The notes below the pieces were generated by a model that made no database searches, was not told where the DNA came from, and saw only the letters and a list, made by a program, of their open reading frames with translations. Positions 33,699-43,997 of a stretch of DNA of 64,000 nucleotides are shown in pieces. The position numbers were made by a program, and so were the translations under genes. Origin of the DNA: an uncultured Flavobacteriaceae bacterium (lineage in GTDB: Bacteria > Bacteroidota > Bacteroidia > Flavobacteriales > Flavobacteriaceae); the NCBI GenBank assembly GCA_943789465.1, contig CALSUF010000004.1, positions 124,001 to 188,000 of the forward strand. Direction: 5' to 3'. Every line of letters begins with the position of its first letter. Within the stretch, counting starts at the first letter, position 1.

Positions 33699-35079
33699 AT
33701 GAAAACAAAAATCACCCTTTTAATTGCTTTCCTTTCAATCAGCATCACAACGATGTTCGCACAAAATGAACAGGATTTAGAAACGCTTTCTATTTTTAGT
33801 GAGTTAGCGAAGTCAAAAAATTACAATGCAGCTTATACTCCATGGATGGAATTACGAAATCGCAACCCTAAATTTAACAAAGCGATTTTTGTTTATGGAG
33901 AACGTATTCTTAAGTATAAAATAGACAATACTGAAGGCGATGAAAAAGTTGGTTTTATAAATGACATGTTGAAGTTGTGGGAAGAGCGTAAAGCCATCTT
34001 TCCAAATGTCACTCCTACTGGTGCCTACTCAGCAAAAGCTTGTCAATTGGAATATGACCATAGAAAAATTTTAAACAAAACTAAAGAGACACTATACACC
34101 TCTTATGATTTAGCCTATACCTCCGATGCCAAAACATTTACAAACCCAAAGAGTTTGTATACCTATTTTTCATTGATGGTGGATCTTTATGATGAGAATG
34201 TAAAAACAGCACAACAATTATTTTCTAAGTACGATGACATTAGCGAAAAAATTGAGTTTGAAGTTAAAAACTATACCAACAAACGAAACGCCTATTTAGA
34301 TGAAGAAGGTCAGGTTAAAGAAATAAGTCAAAAAGAAGCTCGTAAACTCAAATCATACGATAGTTATCTAAAAGCTTATGACAAAATTGCTGGGAGTATT
34401 GACACCAAGTTAGGTGCTAGGGCCAATTGCGAAAACCTGATTCCACTGTATGGTAGAGATTTTGAGGAATTTAAAAATGATGGTGTTTGGTTACAACGTG
34501 CCATGAACAGAATGTATGCAAAAGAATGTAACGATGATCCTTTATTTGTGAAGATTGTAGAGCAAAAAAATGCATTAGAACCTAACGCTGATACTGCATT
34601 TTATTTAGGAATCTTAAAAGATAAAGCAGGTAAGAGTTCAGAAGCTTTGAATTATTATAACCAAGCAGTTGAATTAGAATCTGATAGTTTTGAGAAATCA
34701 AAAATTTTATATAAAATCGCAACGAATTTCAAAAAGAAAGGGCGTTACGGACAGGCAAGAACTTACTACATGAAAGTCTCTAAGAGCCAATCCAAGTATG
34801 GGGAGAGCACATTTAGCTATTGCAGCTATGTATGCCAAAAGCGCCAATAACTGTGGAACGGACAACTTCTCTAAAAGAGCAGTCTACTGGTTAGCAGCCA
34901 AAGAAGCCAATAAAGCAGGAAGGATAGACCCAACAATGAAGAAAAATGCAGCAAAATCAATTGCAAATTATGAGGCTAAGGCACCTGCAAAAAGTGAAAT
35001 ATTTTCTTCTGGACGTGCAGGTCAAGTGATCAAAGTTGAATGTTGGATTCAACGTTCAGTAACGGTTCCTTCGCTTTAA
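33699..35079 (+). pseudogene. Secreted TPR protein, frameshifted in a G run
   Basis: From ATG 33699 a signal peptide (KTKITLLIAFLSISITTMFAQ) and helical TPR-like repeats (ADTAFYLGILKDKAGKSSEALNYY; KILYKIATNFKKKGRYGQARTYY) run to SKYGESTFS and stop at 34850. Removing one G from the G4 run at 34800-34803 gives YGRAHLAIAAMYAKSANNCG and continues to a stop at 35079 (VECWIQRSVTVPSL). The full protein would be about 460 residues. The frame past the shift is well preserved and the final TAATG overlaps the next start. A sequencing error is therefore as likely as a true mutation. Confidence 0.75.
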
Positions 35080-35636
35080 TGAGATTTGATTGTAACATAT
35101 TCATAAAAAACACCGTTCCGTTCGTCATTTTGGTAGCGGTGTTTTTTTCTTGTAACAATACTTTAAAAGAAGTACAGGGGCTTGATGAGACCTCTTACAC
35201 GTCACAGTCTGTCGCTAAAAACATCAATACAAAATATACAGACTCAGGACGATTGACCGTTGTTTTGGTGAGTCCAAAAATGGTAAACTTTACAAATCGT
35301 GACTTTCCATTTTATAAATTCCCAGAAGGGATCGATTTGACCCTTTTTGACGATGACAACAATAAGAACACAGTAATCTCTGATCATGCCATTATGTACG
35401 ATCAAACAGGGCTAATCGATTTGCAAGGCAATGTGGTTTTAACGACTTCAACCAGCGACACTCTATTTACAGAACAACTTTTTTACGATCAAAAAAAAGA
35501 GTGGCTTTTTACAAATTTTCCTGTAAAATTTAGAACCAAAGACTATATTACCAACGGAAAAGGATTTGATTCCAATACAAACTTCACCAATGCACAAGTC
35601 CTAGAAGTCAATGGACGTATATTTATTGATGAATAA
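35079..35636 (+). CDS. lptC: LptC-like LPS export periplasmic protein
   Basis: This protein hands lipopolysaccharide from the LptBFG transporter to the periplasmic bridge. The ATG at 35079 overlaps the preceding stop (TAATG) and begins MRFDCNIFIKNTVPFVIL, then VAVFFSCNN, a membrane or lipoprotein signal. The beta-jellyroll part includes FPEGIDLTLFDDDNNKNTVI then SDHAIMYDQTGLIDLQGNVV and TSTSDTLFTEQLFYDQKKEW, the pattern of the LptC/YrbK family. Length 185 is normal. Confidence 0.85.
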   Translation: MRFDCNIFIKNTVPFVILVAVFFSCNNTLKEVQGLDETSYTSQSVAKNINTKYTDSGRLTVVLVSPKMVNFTNRDFPFYKFPEGIDLTLFDDDNNKNTVISDHAIMYDQTGLIDLQGNVVLTTSTSDTLFTEQLFYDQKKEWLFTNFPVKFRTKDYITNGKGFDSNTNFTNAQVLEVNGRIFIDE

Positions 35637-35685
35637 TTCATATATTTACTTTACAAATTTAAGTTGTTAATTCAAATCTACAAAA

Positions 35686-35877
35686 ATGAAAATTATTTCA
35701 ATTTTACAGTATTTATATTTAGGATTTGCGGGCTTATTTCTTTTCGATGCCATTGACAAGTGGAACAGTGAGGGATATGATGCCTATATTTCTTTGTTTT
35801 TTTCAGTATTAGCTGTTGCGATGTTTTTCTTTCGTAAAAAATTCAAGAAGCGATTTAAAGATCGCGGTAAATTGTAG
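35686..35877 (+). CDS. Small membrane protein
   Basis: This 63-residue protein has two hydrophobic segments (ISILQYLYLGFAGLFLFDAI; ISLFFSVLAVAMFFF) joined by a polar loop, and a very basic tail (RKKFKKRFKDRGKL). The stop lies 2 nt before the next ATG, so it is coupled to the CorC/HlyC gene. No known function; homologues at this locus are expected in relatives. Confidence 0.65.
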   Translation: MKIISILQYLYLGFAGLFLFDAIDKWNSEGYDAYISLFFSVLAVAMFFFRKKFKKRFKDRGKL

Positions 35878-35879
35878 TC

Positions 35880-37169
35880 ATGACCATAGATTTCTTGATC
35901 ATTATTTTTAGCTTGATTTTATCTGCATTTTTTTCAGGAATGGAAATTGCATACGTATCCTCAAACAAAATTCACATTGAAATTGAGAAAAAACAAAGCG
36001 GTTTATTATCAAAATTACTAACCAAAATTACAGCAAAACCTTCCAAGTTTATAGCAACCATGCTTATTGGAAATAACATTGCTCTTGTGATTTATGGATT
36101 TTTTATGGGGGATCTTCTTGTAGATTGGTTTACAGTACATCTACCATCTTCTAGTATGCTTATTAATTATCTGTTTACTGAGTTGAGCTTGCTTACACAA
36201 ACCGTAATTTCAACGCTTATTATATTAGTTACTGCGGAGTTTCTTCCGAAAGTGTTTTTTCAAATTTATGCCAATTCATTACTAAAGTTATTTGCAGTCC
36301 CTGCTTATATATTTTACATATTATTTTCTTTTGTTTCTGATTTTGTTATTTGGATTTCTGATGTTGTCCTAAAATATGTATTCAAAACAGAAGGAGATGA
36401 GGTTCAATTAGCGTTTTCTAAAATTGAACTAGGGAATTATATAAGTGAACAAATGGAGTCTGTAGAAGCACACGATACTGTAGACAGTGAAATTCAGATT
36501 TTTAAAAATGCACTCGAATTTTCTGAAGTAAAATCTAGAGAAGTGATGGTTCCACGTACCGAACTGTCTGCTATCGAAATTCATGACACCATTAATAACC
36601 TTAACGAATCTTTTACTCAAACAGGACATTCAAAAATATTAGTTTACAAAACAACAATTGATGATATCTTGGGGTATGTCCACTCTTTTGATTTGTTTAA
36701 AAATCCAAAAAATATAAAATCAATGCTAAGGCCCATAGAATATGTGCCGGAAACCATGTTTGCAAAAGATGTTTTGAACGTTTTAATTAAAAAACGTAAA
36801 AGCTTAGCAGTTGTTTTAGATGAATACGGGGGGACTTCAGGAATTATGACTGTGGAGGATGTTATTGAAGAATTAGTAGGTGAAATTGAAGATGAACACG
36901 ATACCGTTGCACTTATTGAAGAAAAAACAAATGATAACAATTATATTTTTTCGGCACGTATAGAAGTAGATCACATCAATGAAACCTACAAACTTCAACT
37001 TCCTGAAAGTGAAAATTATGAAACACTTGGTGGGTTTATTGTCAATCACACCGAAGAAATACCAGAACAAAATCAAGAAATTAGTATCGAACAATTTCAT
37101 TTTACCATCATGGAAGTTTCCAATACTAAAATCGAATTAGTACAGCTTAAAATCTTAGAAGATTTTTAA
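35880..37169 (+). CDS. CNNM/CorC-HlyC family membrane protein with CBS domains
   Basis: This 429-residue protein has an N-terminal DUF21/CNNM part with about four membrane segments (FLIIIFSLILSAFFSGMEIA; STLIILVTAEFLPKVFF). Two CBS domains follow (REVMVPRTELSAIEIHDTIN; KSLAVVLDEYGGTSGIMTVE then DVIEELVGEIEDEHD), and then a C-terminal CorC_HlyC domain. Family members are linked to Mg or Co efflux; the older name hemolysin is misleading. GldE is a relative in gliding Flavobacteria, but I cannot claim this is GldE. Confidence 0.9.
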   Translation: MTIDFLIIIFSLILSAFFSGMEIAYVSSNKIHIEIEKKQSGLLSKLLTKITAKPSKFIATMLIGNNIALVIYGFFMGDLLVDWFTVHLPSSSMLINYLFTELSLLTQTVISTLIILVTAEFLPKVFFQIYANSLLKLFAVPAYIFYILFSFVSDFVIWISDVVLKYVFKTEGDEVQLAFSKIELGNYISEQMESVEAHDTVDSEIQIFKNALEFSEVKSREVMVPRTELSAIEIHDTINNLNESFTQTGHSKILVYKTTIDDILGYVHSFDLFKNPKNIKSMLRPIEYVPETMFAKDVLNVLIKKRKSLAVVLDEYGGTSGIMTVEDVIEELVGEIEDEHDTVALIEEKTNDNNYIFSARIEVDHINETYKLQLPESENYETLGGFIVNHTEEIPEQNQEISIEQFHFTIMEVSNTKIELVQLKILEDF

Positions 37170-37267
37170 TTTATACGCCTTCTTTGAATTATATTCTTTT
37201 CTCCTTTTATTATTTCAAAGAAATTGGTATTTTCGTCCACTGTATAAAAAAATAACACACACTACAA

Positions 37268-39415
37268 ATGGCAGTTTTAAATAAAATTAGACAACGCTCT
37301 ATATTCTTAATCATTATCATCGCTCTTGCATTATTTTCATTCATTATTGGTGATATATTTCAAAACTTAGATTCTTCAAGTAAATCACAAACCGTTGTTG
37401 CAACGGTTAATGGCGAAGACATTGAACGCGATGCATTCATGAATCAAGTTGAAAATATGCAACGCCAGTCTGGAGGTTCTGTATCAAACACACAAGCAAT
37501 GAACCGTGTATGGGATCAGGAAGTAAGAAATAAAGTGATGCAAACGCAATACGATGCTGTTGGGATTTCTATAGAAAGAGATTATATGCGTCAATTGTTA
37601 AAACAAAACTTAGGATCTTTTGAAGAATTTAAAAATGAAGCAGGGCTTTTTGATGAAGATAAACTCAACGAATTTATTGCAAACTTAAAAGCAATTGCAC
37701 CAGAAACAACCACGCTGAACGGTAGTGCTGTCAACTACAAAGCATGGACAGATTTCGAACAAAATATTTCTCAAACTGGTGTTCAACAAACGTATTTTAA
37801 CCTTGTAAAAGCAGGTGTTATTGGTACTCTTACCGAAGGAGAACTCGATTATGTGTTAGAAAATGACAAAGCAGATATTAAATACGTTCAAATTCCATTT
37901 GCATCTATTGCAGACAGTTTAGTTTCTGTTAAGAAATCTGAGATTGCGAGTTATGTGAAAGCAAATCCTAGTAAATATGAAGTTCAAGCTTCCAGAGATT
38001 TAGTCTATGTTCAATTCAAAGAAGAAGCTTCTTTAGAAGATGACCAACAAATTCAAAACGATTTATCAGCGCTTATTGCCGACAAAGTAGAATTCAATGA
38101 AGCAGCTAAAGCCAACGAAACAGTAGTAGGCTTTCAAAATACAAAAAATGTAGAAGCATTTGTAAATGCCAATTCAACTGTAAAGTACAACGATGCATAC
38201 GTATTTGCATCTAGCTTTCCAGCTGCTGTAGCAGATCAACTGACAAACTTAGAATCAAATGCTATTTTTGGACCTTACAAAGACGGTACAACTTATAAAT
38301 TGTCCAAAAAAGTTGCTAGAAAAATGATCGCAGATTCTGCGAAAGTTCGTCATATTCTGATCCCATTTGTTGGGGCGGTTCGTGCCGATGCTACTGTAAC
38401 TAAAACAGATGAACAAGCAAAAGCAACTGCTGACAGTATCTATAAAGTGATTCGTTCTAAACGTTCAAAATTTAAAAGTTTACTTTCTTTATCTTCTGAT
38501 AAAGTGAGCAATGAAAAAGAGGGTGTTATTGAATTTGCTTACTCAGATGGGTTTGCAGAAGAATTCAAAGCGTATTCATTTGAGAACGCTAAAGGAAGTT
38601 TAGGAGTTGTAAAAACGAACTTCGGATACCATATTATTGAAATCTTAGATCAAGGTAAAAAACAAGAAGCATTTAAAATTGCTACGATCGTTCAAGATAT
38701 TGAGCCATCTGTAAAAACAATCGATGCCGTTTTTACTGATAAATCTAAATTTGAAATCGCCGTTGCTAATGCTGATTTTAAGGAGGTTGCTAAAGAAAAT
38801 AATTATTCAACATATCCTGTAAGTAGTATCAAAGAGCTGGATGAAACAATCCCTGGTATTGGAGTTCAAAGAGCTATTGTAAGATGGTCTTTTGAAGAAG
38901 GTGTTGAAGTTGGAGATTTTAAAAGTTTTAACATTTCAGGAGGAGGTTTTGTAGTTGCTAAAATTACAGCCGTCAATGAAGCCGGATTAATGAGTGTTGA
39001 TAAAGCATCCATTACTGCACTTCCAGAAATTAGAAAAGAAAAGAAAGCAGAAATGATTAAAGACCGTATTTCTGCAACCACTTTAGATGCTATTTCTTCT
39101 GATGAAGGACAAACTGTTAAAACTGCCATGGCAGTAAACATGAAAAACCCAACACTTTCAGGAGCAGGAAGAGAGCCTAAAGTGATTGGATCTGCTTTTG
39201 GATTAGAAGAAGGCGCTACCTCAAAATTAATTGTTGGTGCTAGCGGTGTATATGCAGTACAATTAACAAAGTTAACTCCTGCAGAGCCGTTGCCAAATTA
39301 TCAGGCCGCTGCAAACCGTGTTGGACAAGCAAAATCTAATGCTGTGAATGCACAACTGTACAACGCGCTAAAAGAAGCTTCTGATATCGAAGATAACAGA
39401 GCGACGTTTTACTAA
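37268..39415 (+). CDS. PpiD/SurA-like peptidyl-prolyl isomerase
   Basis: This 715-residue protein is anchored by one N-terminal membrane helix (SIFLIIIIALALFSFIIGDI) after RQR, as in PpiD. A SurA-N/PpiD helical chaperone region follows (EDIERDAFMNQVENMQRQ). The parvulin domain begins KVRHILIPFVG and ends LGVVKTNFGYHIIEIL. A second, degenerate parvulin-like half follows. It is predicted to fold outer-membrane and secreted proteins in the periplasm. Length exceeds E. coli PpiD (about 620) but fits Bacteroidota forms. A terminator follows. Confidence 0.92.
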   Translation: MAVLNKIRQRSIFLIIIIALALFSFIIGDIFQNLDSSSKSQTVVATVNGEDIERDAFMNQVENMQRQSGGSVSNTQAMNRVWDQEVRNKVMQTQYDAVGISIERDYMRQLLKQNLGSFEEFKNEAGLFDEDKLNEFIANLKAIAPETTTLNGSAVNYKAWTDFEQNISQTGVQQTYFNLVKAGVIGTLTEGELDYVLENDKADIKYVQIPFASIADSLVSVKKSEIASYVKANPSKYEVQASRDLVYVQFKEEASLEDDQQIQNDLSALIADKVEFNEAAKANETVVGFQNTKNVEAFVNANSTVKYNDAYVFASSFPAAVADQLTNLESNAIFGPYKDGTTYKLSKKVARKMIADSAKVRHILIPFVGAVRADATVTKTDEQAKATADSIYKVIRSKRSKFKSLLSLSSDKVSNEKEGVIEFAYSDGFAEEFKAYSFENAKGSLGVVKTNFGYHIIEILDQGKKQEAFKIATIVQDIEPSVKTIDAVFTDKSKFEIAVANADFKEVAKENNYSTYPVSSIKELDETIPGIGVQRAIVRWSFEEGVEVGDFKSFNISGGGFVVAKITAVNEAGLMSVDKASITALPEIRKEKKAEMIKDRISATTLDAISSDEGQTVKTAMAVNMKNPTLSGAGREPKVIGSAFGLEEGATSKLIVGASGVYAVQLTKLTPAEPLPNYQAAANRVGQAKSNAVNAQLYNALKEASDIEDNRATFY

Positions 39416-39438
39416 GAAGTCAATACATACTAGATATA

Positions 39439-39466
39439 AAGGACTCAGAAATGGGTCCTTTTTTTA
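39439..39466 (+). terminator. Terminator of the ppiD-like gene
   Basis: AAGGACTC and GGGTCCTT pair around AGAAAT, followed by a T-run. The T-run overlaps the end of the convergent GHMP kinase gene. Confidence 0.7.
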
Positions 39467-40372
39467 TAAAATCATTTCTGAAAACGGTACAACAGTTGAA
39501 AACCCTTTCAGCTTAAAATAAGCCATTGCTTCTGTGTTTCCGGTTGCTAAGAAGAAGTCGCCACCCCATGCGCCTAAACTTTTAATGGCACCTTTGTAAT
39601 CTGAAAATAAGATCTCTTTTAAAGGGGCTTGTTGGATGAGACTAGAAATGTAACGTTCATGCTGTTCAATCAGCGATTCAAATGTTTTTAAGTCTGTACA
39701 ATTTAAGAGATCTAAAGTCAAACGGTTCAGAGATGTAAAATCAAGTGTTTGATTTGCAGTCAAAGTTTTATAGGACGCAATCCCATCTCTACTGTTTTGT
39801 TTTTGATTGCGATGTACAAAAAATAAACTCTCTAAAAATGGTGGAGAAAAAGATACTGGTTTGACTGTTGCTTTTCCTTCTTTTAATTGGTACAAAATTC
39901 CAGAATCCTCTTGTGCACAAGCAATATCAAATCCACTACCGCCAAAAGTTAATTCCAGTAATTTAAAAGCATCTACCTGTGCCCATTGGGCTAAATTATT
40001 GATTAAGGTAGAAGAGGAACCAAGCCCCCAGTTTTCTGGAAATTCAAGAGTAGACGTTAATACATAACCATTGTGTGCTTTAAAAAGTGTTGGGTTCAAC
40101 TGTTGCAAAGCGTCCAAAACTTGTACCAAGCGAACCGCAATATCTGAAGTATTTGTTGTAGAAATTTTTAAAGCGTCGCCTAATGTAAATTCTGCTTCAA
40201 ACCAAACAACCCCTTTACTAGAAATACTTTTCCAAAAAATTGTGTTCTCAGTAGTAGGTTCTATATGTAAAGATTGTCCAAATTTTGTAGGCAATGCTAA
40301 AGCCAAGGCACCATCTAAAACTGCATATTCTGCGCTGATCAATAATTTACCGTGGCTATAAAATGGTTGCAT
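39464..40372 (-). CDS. GHMP kinase (GYDIA family), probable mevalonate-pathway kinase
   Basis: This 302-residue GHMP-superfamily kinase starts FYSHGKLLISAEYAVLDGAL (the N-terminal substrate motif). The glycine/serine-rich ATP loop is PENWGLGSSSTLINNL, and the signature GGSGFDIACAQ has Phe where the family's name motif has Tyr. It overlaps the HMG-CoA reductase stop/start by one base, so both are on one leftward transcript. The pairing suggests a kinase of the mevalonate pathway (mevalonate or phosphomevalonate kinase), but the exact step is not decided by sequence. Confidence 0.85.
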   Translation of the reverse strand: MQPFYSHGKLLISAEYAVLDGALALALPTKFGQSLHIEPTTENTIFWKSISSKGVVWFEAEFTLGDALKISTTNTSDIAVRLVQVLDALQQLNPTLFKAHNGYVLTSTLEFPENWGLGSSSTLINNLAQWAQVDAFKLLELTFGGSGFDIACAQEDSGILYQLKEGKATVKPVSFSPPFLESLFFVHRNQKQNSRDGIASYKTLTANQTLDFTSLNRLTLDLLNCTDLKTFESLIEQHERYISSLIQQAPLKEILFSDYKGAIKSLGAWGGDFFLATGNTEAMAYFKLKGFSTVVPFSEMIL

Positions 40373-41655
40373 TAGGCTCTTAAATTTTTAAGAGCTTCCA
40401 CAACTGCACTGTGAGTAACGATATGGGTTTTAAAGTGCTCAATTAATTGTGCTTTTTCAACGTCATTTGCTTCAAACTGATTTAAAATATTAAGCAAGTG
40501 CATTTTCATATGTCCTTGCTGAATGCCAGTTGTTGTGAGAGATTTTAAGGCCGCAAAATTTTGAGCCAATCCGGCTACCGCAACAATTTCCATTAATTGT
40601 TTAGCAGATGGATTTCCTAACAACTCCAAAGCTGTTTTTACCATAGGGTGTAAGCCTGTCAGACCGCCCACAGTTCCAAGGGCAAGAGGCAATTCAATCC
40701 AAAATTTAAACACTCCATTTTCTACAGAAGCATGCGTTAAACTTGAATAACTTCCCGAGCGTGCTGCATAGGCATGTACCCCTGCTTCAACGGCTCTAAA
40801 ATCATTCCCAGTTGCCAACACCACCGAATCAACGCCATTCATTATTCCTTTATTGTGCGTCACCGCACGGTAAGGTTCGACTTCCGCTATGCGTACGGCT
40901 TGTATAAAAGTATCTGCAAATTCTTGACCCGAATACGCCTTTGTAGCGAGTGCGTCCACCTTACAACTTACTTGTGCCCGTACAAGACAATCCGGCACAT
41001 AGTTAGATAAAATACTCATCACTACCTGAGTGTCTTTTGAACAGCTTTTGAAGGTCGTTGCAATTTGCTCCAAACAAGAATTGATGAAATTTGCTCCCAT
41101 GGCATCCTTTGTTTCAAATGTGACATGTAATTGGTAATACCCCGGAAGTTTGGCTGTTTTATTTACCAATTCAATATCTAAAATTCCACCACCACGCGTT
41201 TCCATATTTTTGGTAATCGCTTTGGTTTGTTTAAAAAGGTGTGGTTTTATAGATTTGAAAAGAGATTCCAGTTCAACAAATTTTTCATGAAACATAAAGT
41301 GAACTTGACCTACCTTGGTGGTTGATACTACTTCTGCTTTGAAGCCGCCACGTTCCATCCAAAATTTTGCAGCATTACTAGCTGCAGCAACTACCGAACT
41401 TTCTTCGATAGTCATGGGGATGACATGCATTTTATCGTTGATTAAAAAATTAGGAGCCACTCCAAAAGGGAGGTAAAAATTAGAAATTGTATTTTCAGTA
41501 AATTCATCATGAAGCTTTTGAAGGACTTCATCTGTATTCCAATAACGTTCTAGGTTAGCTTTCGCTTCAGGATTGTTTTGAAAATGATTTGTGATCAACC
41601 AATCAATTTTTTCGGCTTTTGTAAACTTTGAAAATCCAGAAACGGAATTCTGCAT
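40372..41655 (-). CDS. Hydroxymethylglutaryl-CoA reductase, class II
   Basis: This 427-residue enzyme makes mevalonate from HMG-CoA. It starts near GFSKFTKAEKIDWLITNHF. The catalytic Glu motif lies in MTIEESSVVAAASNAAKFW. The domain containing NKGIMNGVDSVVLATGNDFR follows. The GLAQNFAAL segment near the end is typical of the bacterial class II form. The gene is the first of the operon with the GHMP kinase. Flavobacteriaceae of this kind make isoprenoids by the mevalonate route. Confidence 0.95.
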   Translation of the reverse strand: MQNSVSGFSKFTKAEKIDWLITNHFQNNPEAKANLERYWNTDEVLQKLHDEFTENTISNFYLPFGVAPNFLINDKMHVIPMTIEESSVVAAASNAAKFWMERGGFKAEVVSTTKVGQVHFMFHEKFVELESLFKSIKPHLFKQTKAITKNMETRGGGILDIELVNKTAKLPGYYQLHVTFETKDAMGANFINSCLEQIATTFKSCSKDTQVVMSILSNYVPDCLVRAQVSCKVDALATKAYSGQEFADTFIQAVRIAEVEPYRAVTHNKGIMNGVDSVVLATGNDFRAVEAGVHAYAARSGSYSSLTHASVENGVFKFWIELPLALGTVGGLTGLHPMVKTALELLGNPSAKQLMEIVAVAGLAQNFAALKSLTTTGIQQGHMKMHLLNILNQFEANDVEKAQLIEHFKTHIVTHSAVVEALKNLRA

Positions 41656-41807
41656 GTGTGTCTATTTTTGAAATACAAAGATACTATATCTTCATATTAT
41701 TTTGGAGCTGCAATTATTCTAATTGCATATTTATGTGTTAATAGTTGAGGTTTTCTCCCAATTTTTTAGTAAACTTGACCTAATATTATCAAAAATTCTC
41801 TACAAGA

Positions 41808-43997
41808 ATGAAATCTCCTTTTATCTACCTAATTGCGTGTCTGTTTATTTTAACAGCAACTGCTCAAAAAAAATCCATTTCACTTGATCAAATTTGGGAT
41901 GGTTCGTTTAGAACACAGGGGATGACAGCCTTGCATTCTATGAACAATGGACAACAATATTCGGTTTTGAATTTTGACAGGTCCAGCCGATCCACTTCCG
42001 TTGATTTATACGATTATAAAACCCTATCCAAAGTAAAAACCCTTGCAACCTCTCAAACGATGGATGCAATTCCATATTTCACAAATTATATATTTAGTGA
42101 CGATGAAAGTCAAGTGATTTTGGAAACAGACACAGAACCCATATATAGATATTCTGCTCTTGGACTTTATTATGTTTATAACACCAAATCCAAAAGTCTG
42201 GAGAAAATTTCAGATGATAAAATTCAAGAACCTGCTTTTTCACCTGATGGCACAAAAGTTGCCTATGGACGGAATAACAACATATTTATAAAAGACTTGA
42301 GTTCTGGTACTACTAAACAAATCACATTTGATGGTGAGAAAAATAAAATTATTAATGGAATCACAGATTGGGTTTACGAAGAAGAGTTTGCTTTTGTAAG
42401 GGCTTTTGAGTGGAATGCTTCCAGTAATAAAATTGCATTTATCCGATTTGACGAAACCGATGTTCCTGAATTTTCAATGGATATTTATGGAACCGAACTC
42501 TATCAGACTCAAGAAGTGTTTAAGTACCCCAAAGCAGGTGAAACAAACGCAGAAGTTTCACTTCATTTTTATGATCTAAACACAGACACTATTTCAAAGG
42601 TCCCATTACCTAAGGATTATAATGATTTTTATATCCCTAGAATTAAGTGGACAAAAGATCCAGATGTTCTGTCTGCACAGTACATGAACAGACATCAGAA
42701 TTCCTTAGATCTTTGGTTGATCAATCCAACTACAAATCAATCAGATTTAGTGCTGACCGACAAAGATGATGCCTATGTAGATGTAACAGATAATCTAACA
42801 TTTTTAAAAGATAATAGTTTTATATGGACTAGTGAAAAAGACGGTTTCAATCATATTTACCACTATGCAAAAGATGGAAAGTTGAAAAATCAAATTACAA
42901 AAGGCAACTGGGAAGTCACGGCCTATTATGGATACAACGAATCGGCTAAAACAATCTATTATCAATCAGTAGAAAATGGTTCTATCAATCGCGACGTCTA
43001 TTCAATTCGGTTGAATGGTAAAAAGAAAAAGCGTTTATCATTACAAGAGGGTACAAATGATGCCGAATTTAGTGCAGATTTCACCTATTTTATTAAAACC
43101 TATTCCAGCGCAACAACACCGCCTAAATTCACATTAAACGATTCTAAATCAGGGAGGTTAATCAAAAACATAAAAGACAATTCAGCACTCTTAGAGACAC
43201 TAGGAGCGTTCAATTATTCAAACAAAGAATTTAGCACCATCAATGTCAATGGAAATGATTTGAACATGTGGATGCTCAAACCTGCCAATTTTGATCCATC
43301 TAAAACCTATCCGCTTTTGATGTTTCAATACTCAGGACCAGGGTCGCAACAAGTGGCTAATACTTGGAGCAGCTCACGTGATTTTTGGCATCAATTTTTA
43401 GCACAGCAAGGCTATATTGTGGCTTGTGTTGATGGACGTGGAACGGGTTTTAAAGGAGCAAATTTTAAAAAAATCACTTATTTAAATCTTGTCAAATACG
43501 AAACCGAAGATCAAATTCAAGCTGCAAAACAACTTTCAAACTTGAGTTATATAGATAAAAGTCGCATTGGAATTTGGGGTTGGAGCTATGGCGGTCATAT
43601 GAGTACCAATTGTTTGCTAAAAGGAAATGATGTTTTTAAAATGGCCATTGCAGTTGCTCCTGTGACAAGCTGGCGTTTTTACGACACTATTTACACCGAA
43701 CGTTTTATGAGAACTCCTCAAGAAAATCCAAGTGGCTACGATGACAATTCCCCATTTAATTATCCAGAATTGCTAAAAGGCGATTACCTTTTGGTACATG
43801 GATCGGGAGATGATAATGTACATGTACAACACACGATGCGCATGTTAGAGGCTTTAATACAAGCGGATAAACAATTTGATTGGGCTATATATCCCGATAA
43901 AAATCACGGTATCTATGGCGGAAATACCACCATGCATTTATATACTAAAATGACTAATTTTTTACATGAAAAATTGGGCGATAAACGAATGAATTAA
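41808..43997 (+). CDS. Dipeptidyl-peptidase IV-like S9 family peptidase
   Basis: This 729-residue protein has a signal peptide (KSPFIYLIACLFILTATAQ), an N-terminal eight-bladed propeller (DPPIV_N) and a C-terminal alpha/beta hydrolase. The propeller carries the substrate-binding double Glu (DWVYEEEFAFVRAF). The triad is Ser in GIWGWSYGGHMS (about 43571-43600), Asp in GSGDDNVHVQHT, and His in YPDKNHGIYGG. It removes dipeptides, typically X-Pro, from peptide N-termini in the periplasm. The two POT transporters that follow would import its products. Confidence 0.94.
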   Translation: MKSPFIYLIACLFILTATAQKKSISLDQIWDGSFRTQGMTALHSMNNGQQYSVLNFDRSSRSTSVDLYDYKTLSKVKTLATSQTMDAIPYFTNYIFSDDESQVILETDTEPIYRYSALGLYYVYNTKSKSLEKISDDKIQEPAFSPDGTKVAYGRNNNIFIKDLSSGTTKQITFDGEKNKIINGITDWVYEEEFAFVRAFEWNASSNKIAFIRFDETDVPEFSMDIYGTELYQTQEVFKYPKAGETNAEVSLHFYDLNTDTISKVPLPKDYNDFYIPRIKWTKDPDVLSAQYMNRHQNSLDLWLINPTTNQSDLVLTDKDDAYVDVTDNLTFLKDNSFIWTSEKDGFNHIYHYAKDGKLKNQITKGNWEVTAYYGYNESAKTIYYQSVENGSINRDVYSIRLNGKKKKRLSLQEGTNDAEFSADFTYFIKTYSSATTPPKFTLNDSKSGRLIKNIKDNSALLETLGAFNYSNKEFSTINVNGNDLNMWMLKPANFDPSKTYPLLMFQYSGPGSQQVANTWSSSRDFWHQFLAQQGYIVACVDGRGTGFKGANFKKITYLNLVKYETEDQIQAAKQLSNLSYIDKSRIGIWGWSYGGHMSTNCLLKGNDVFKMAIAVAPVTSWRFYDTIYTERFMRTPQENPSGYDDNSPFNYPELLKGDYLLVHGSGDDNVHVQHTMRMLEALIQADKQFDWAIYPDKNHGIYGGNTTMHLYTKMTNFLHEKLGDKRMN

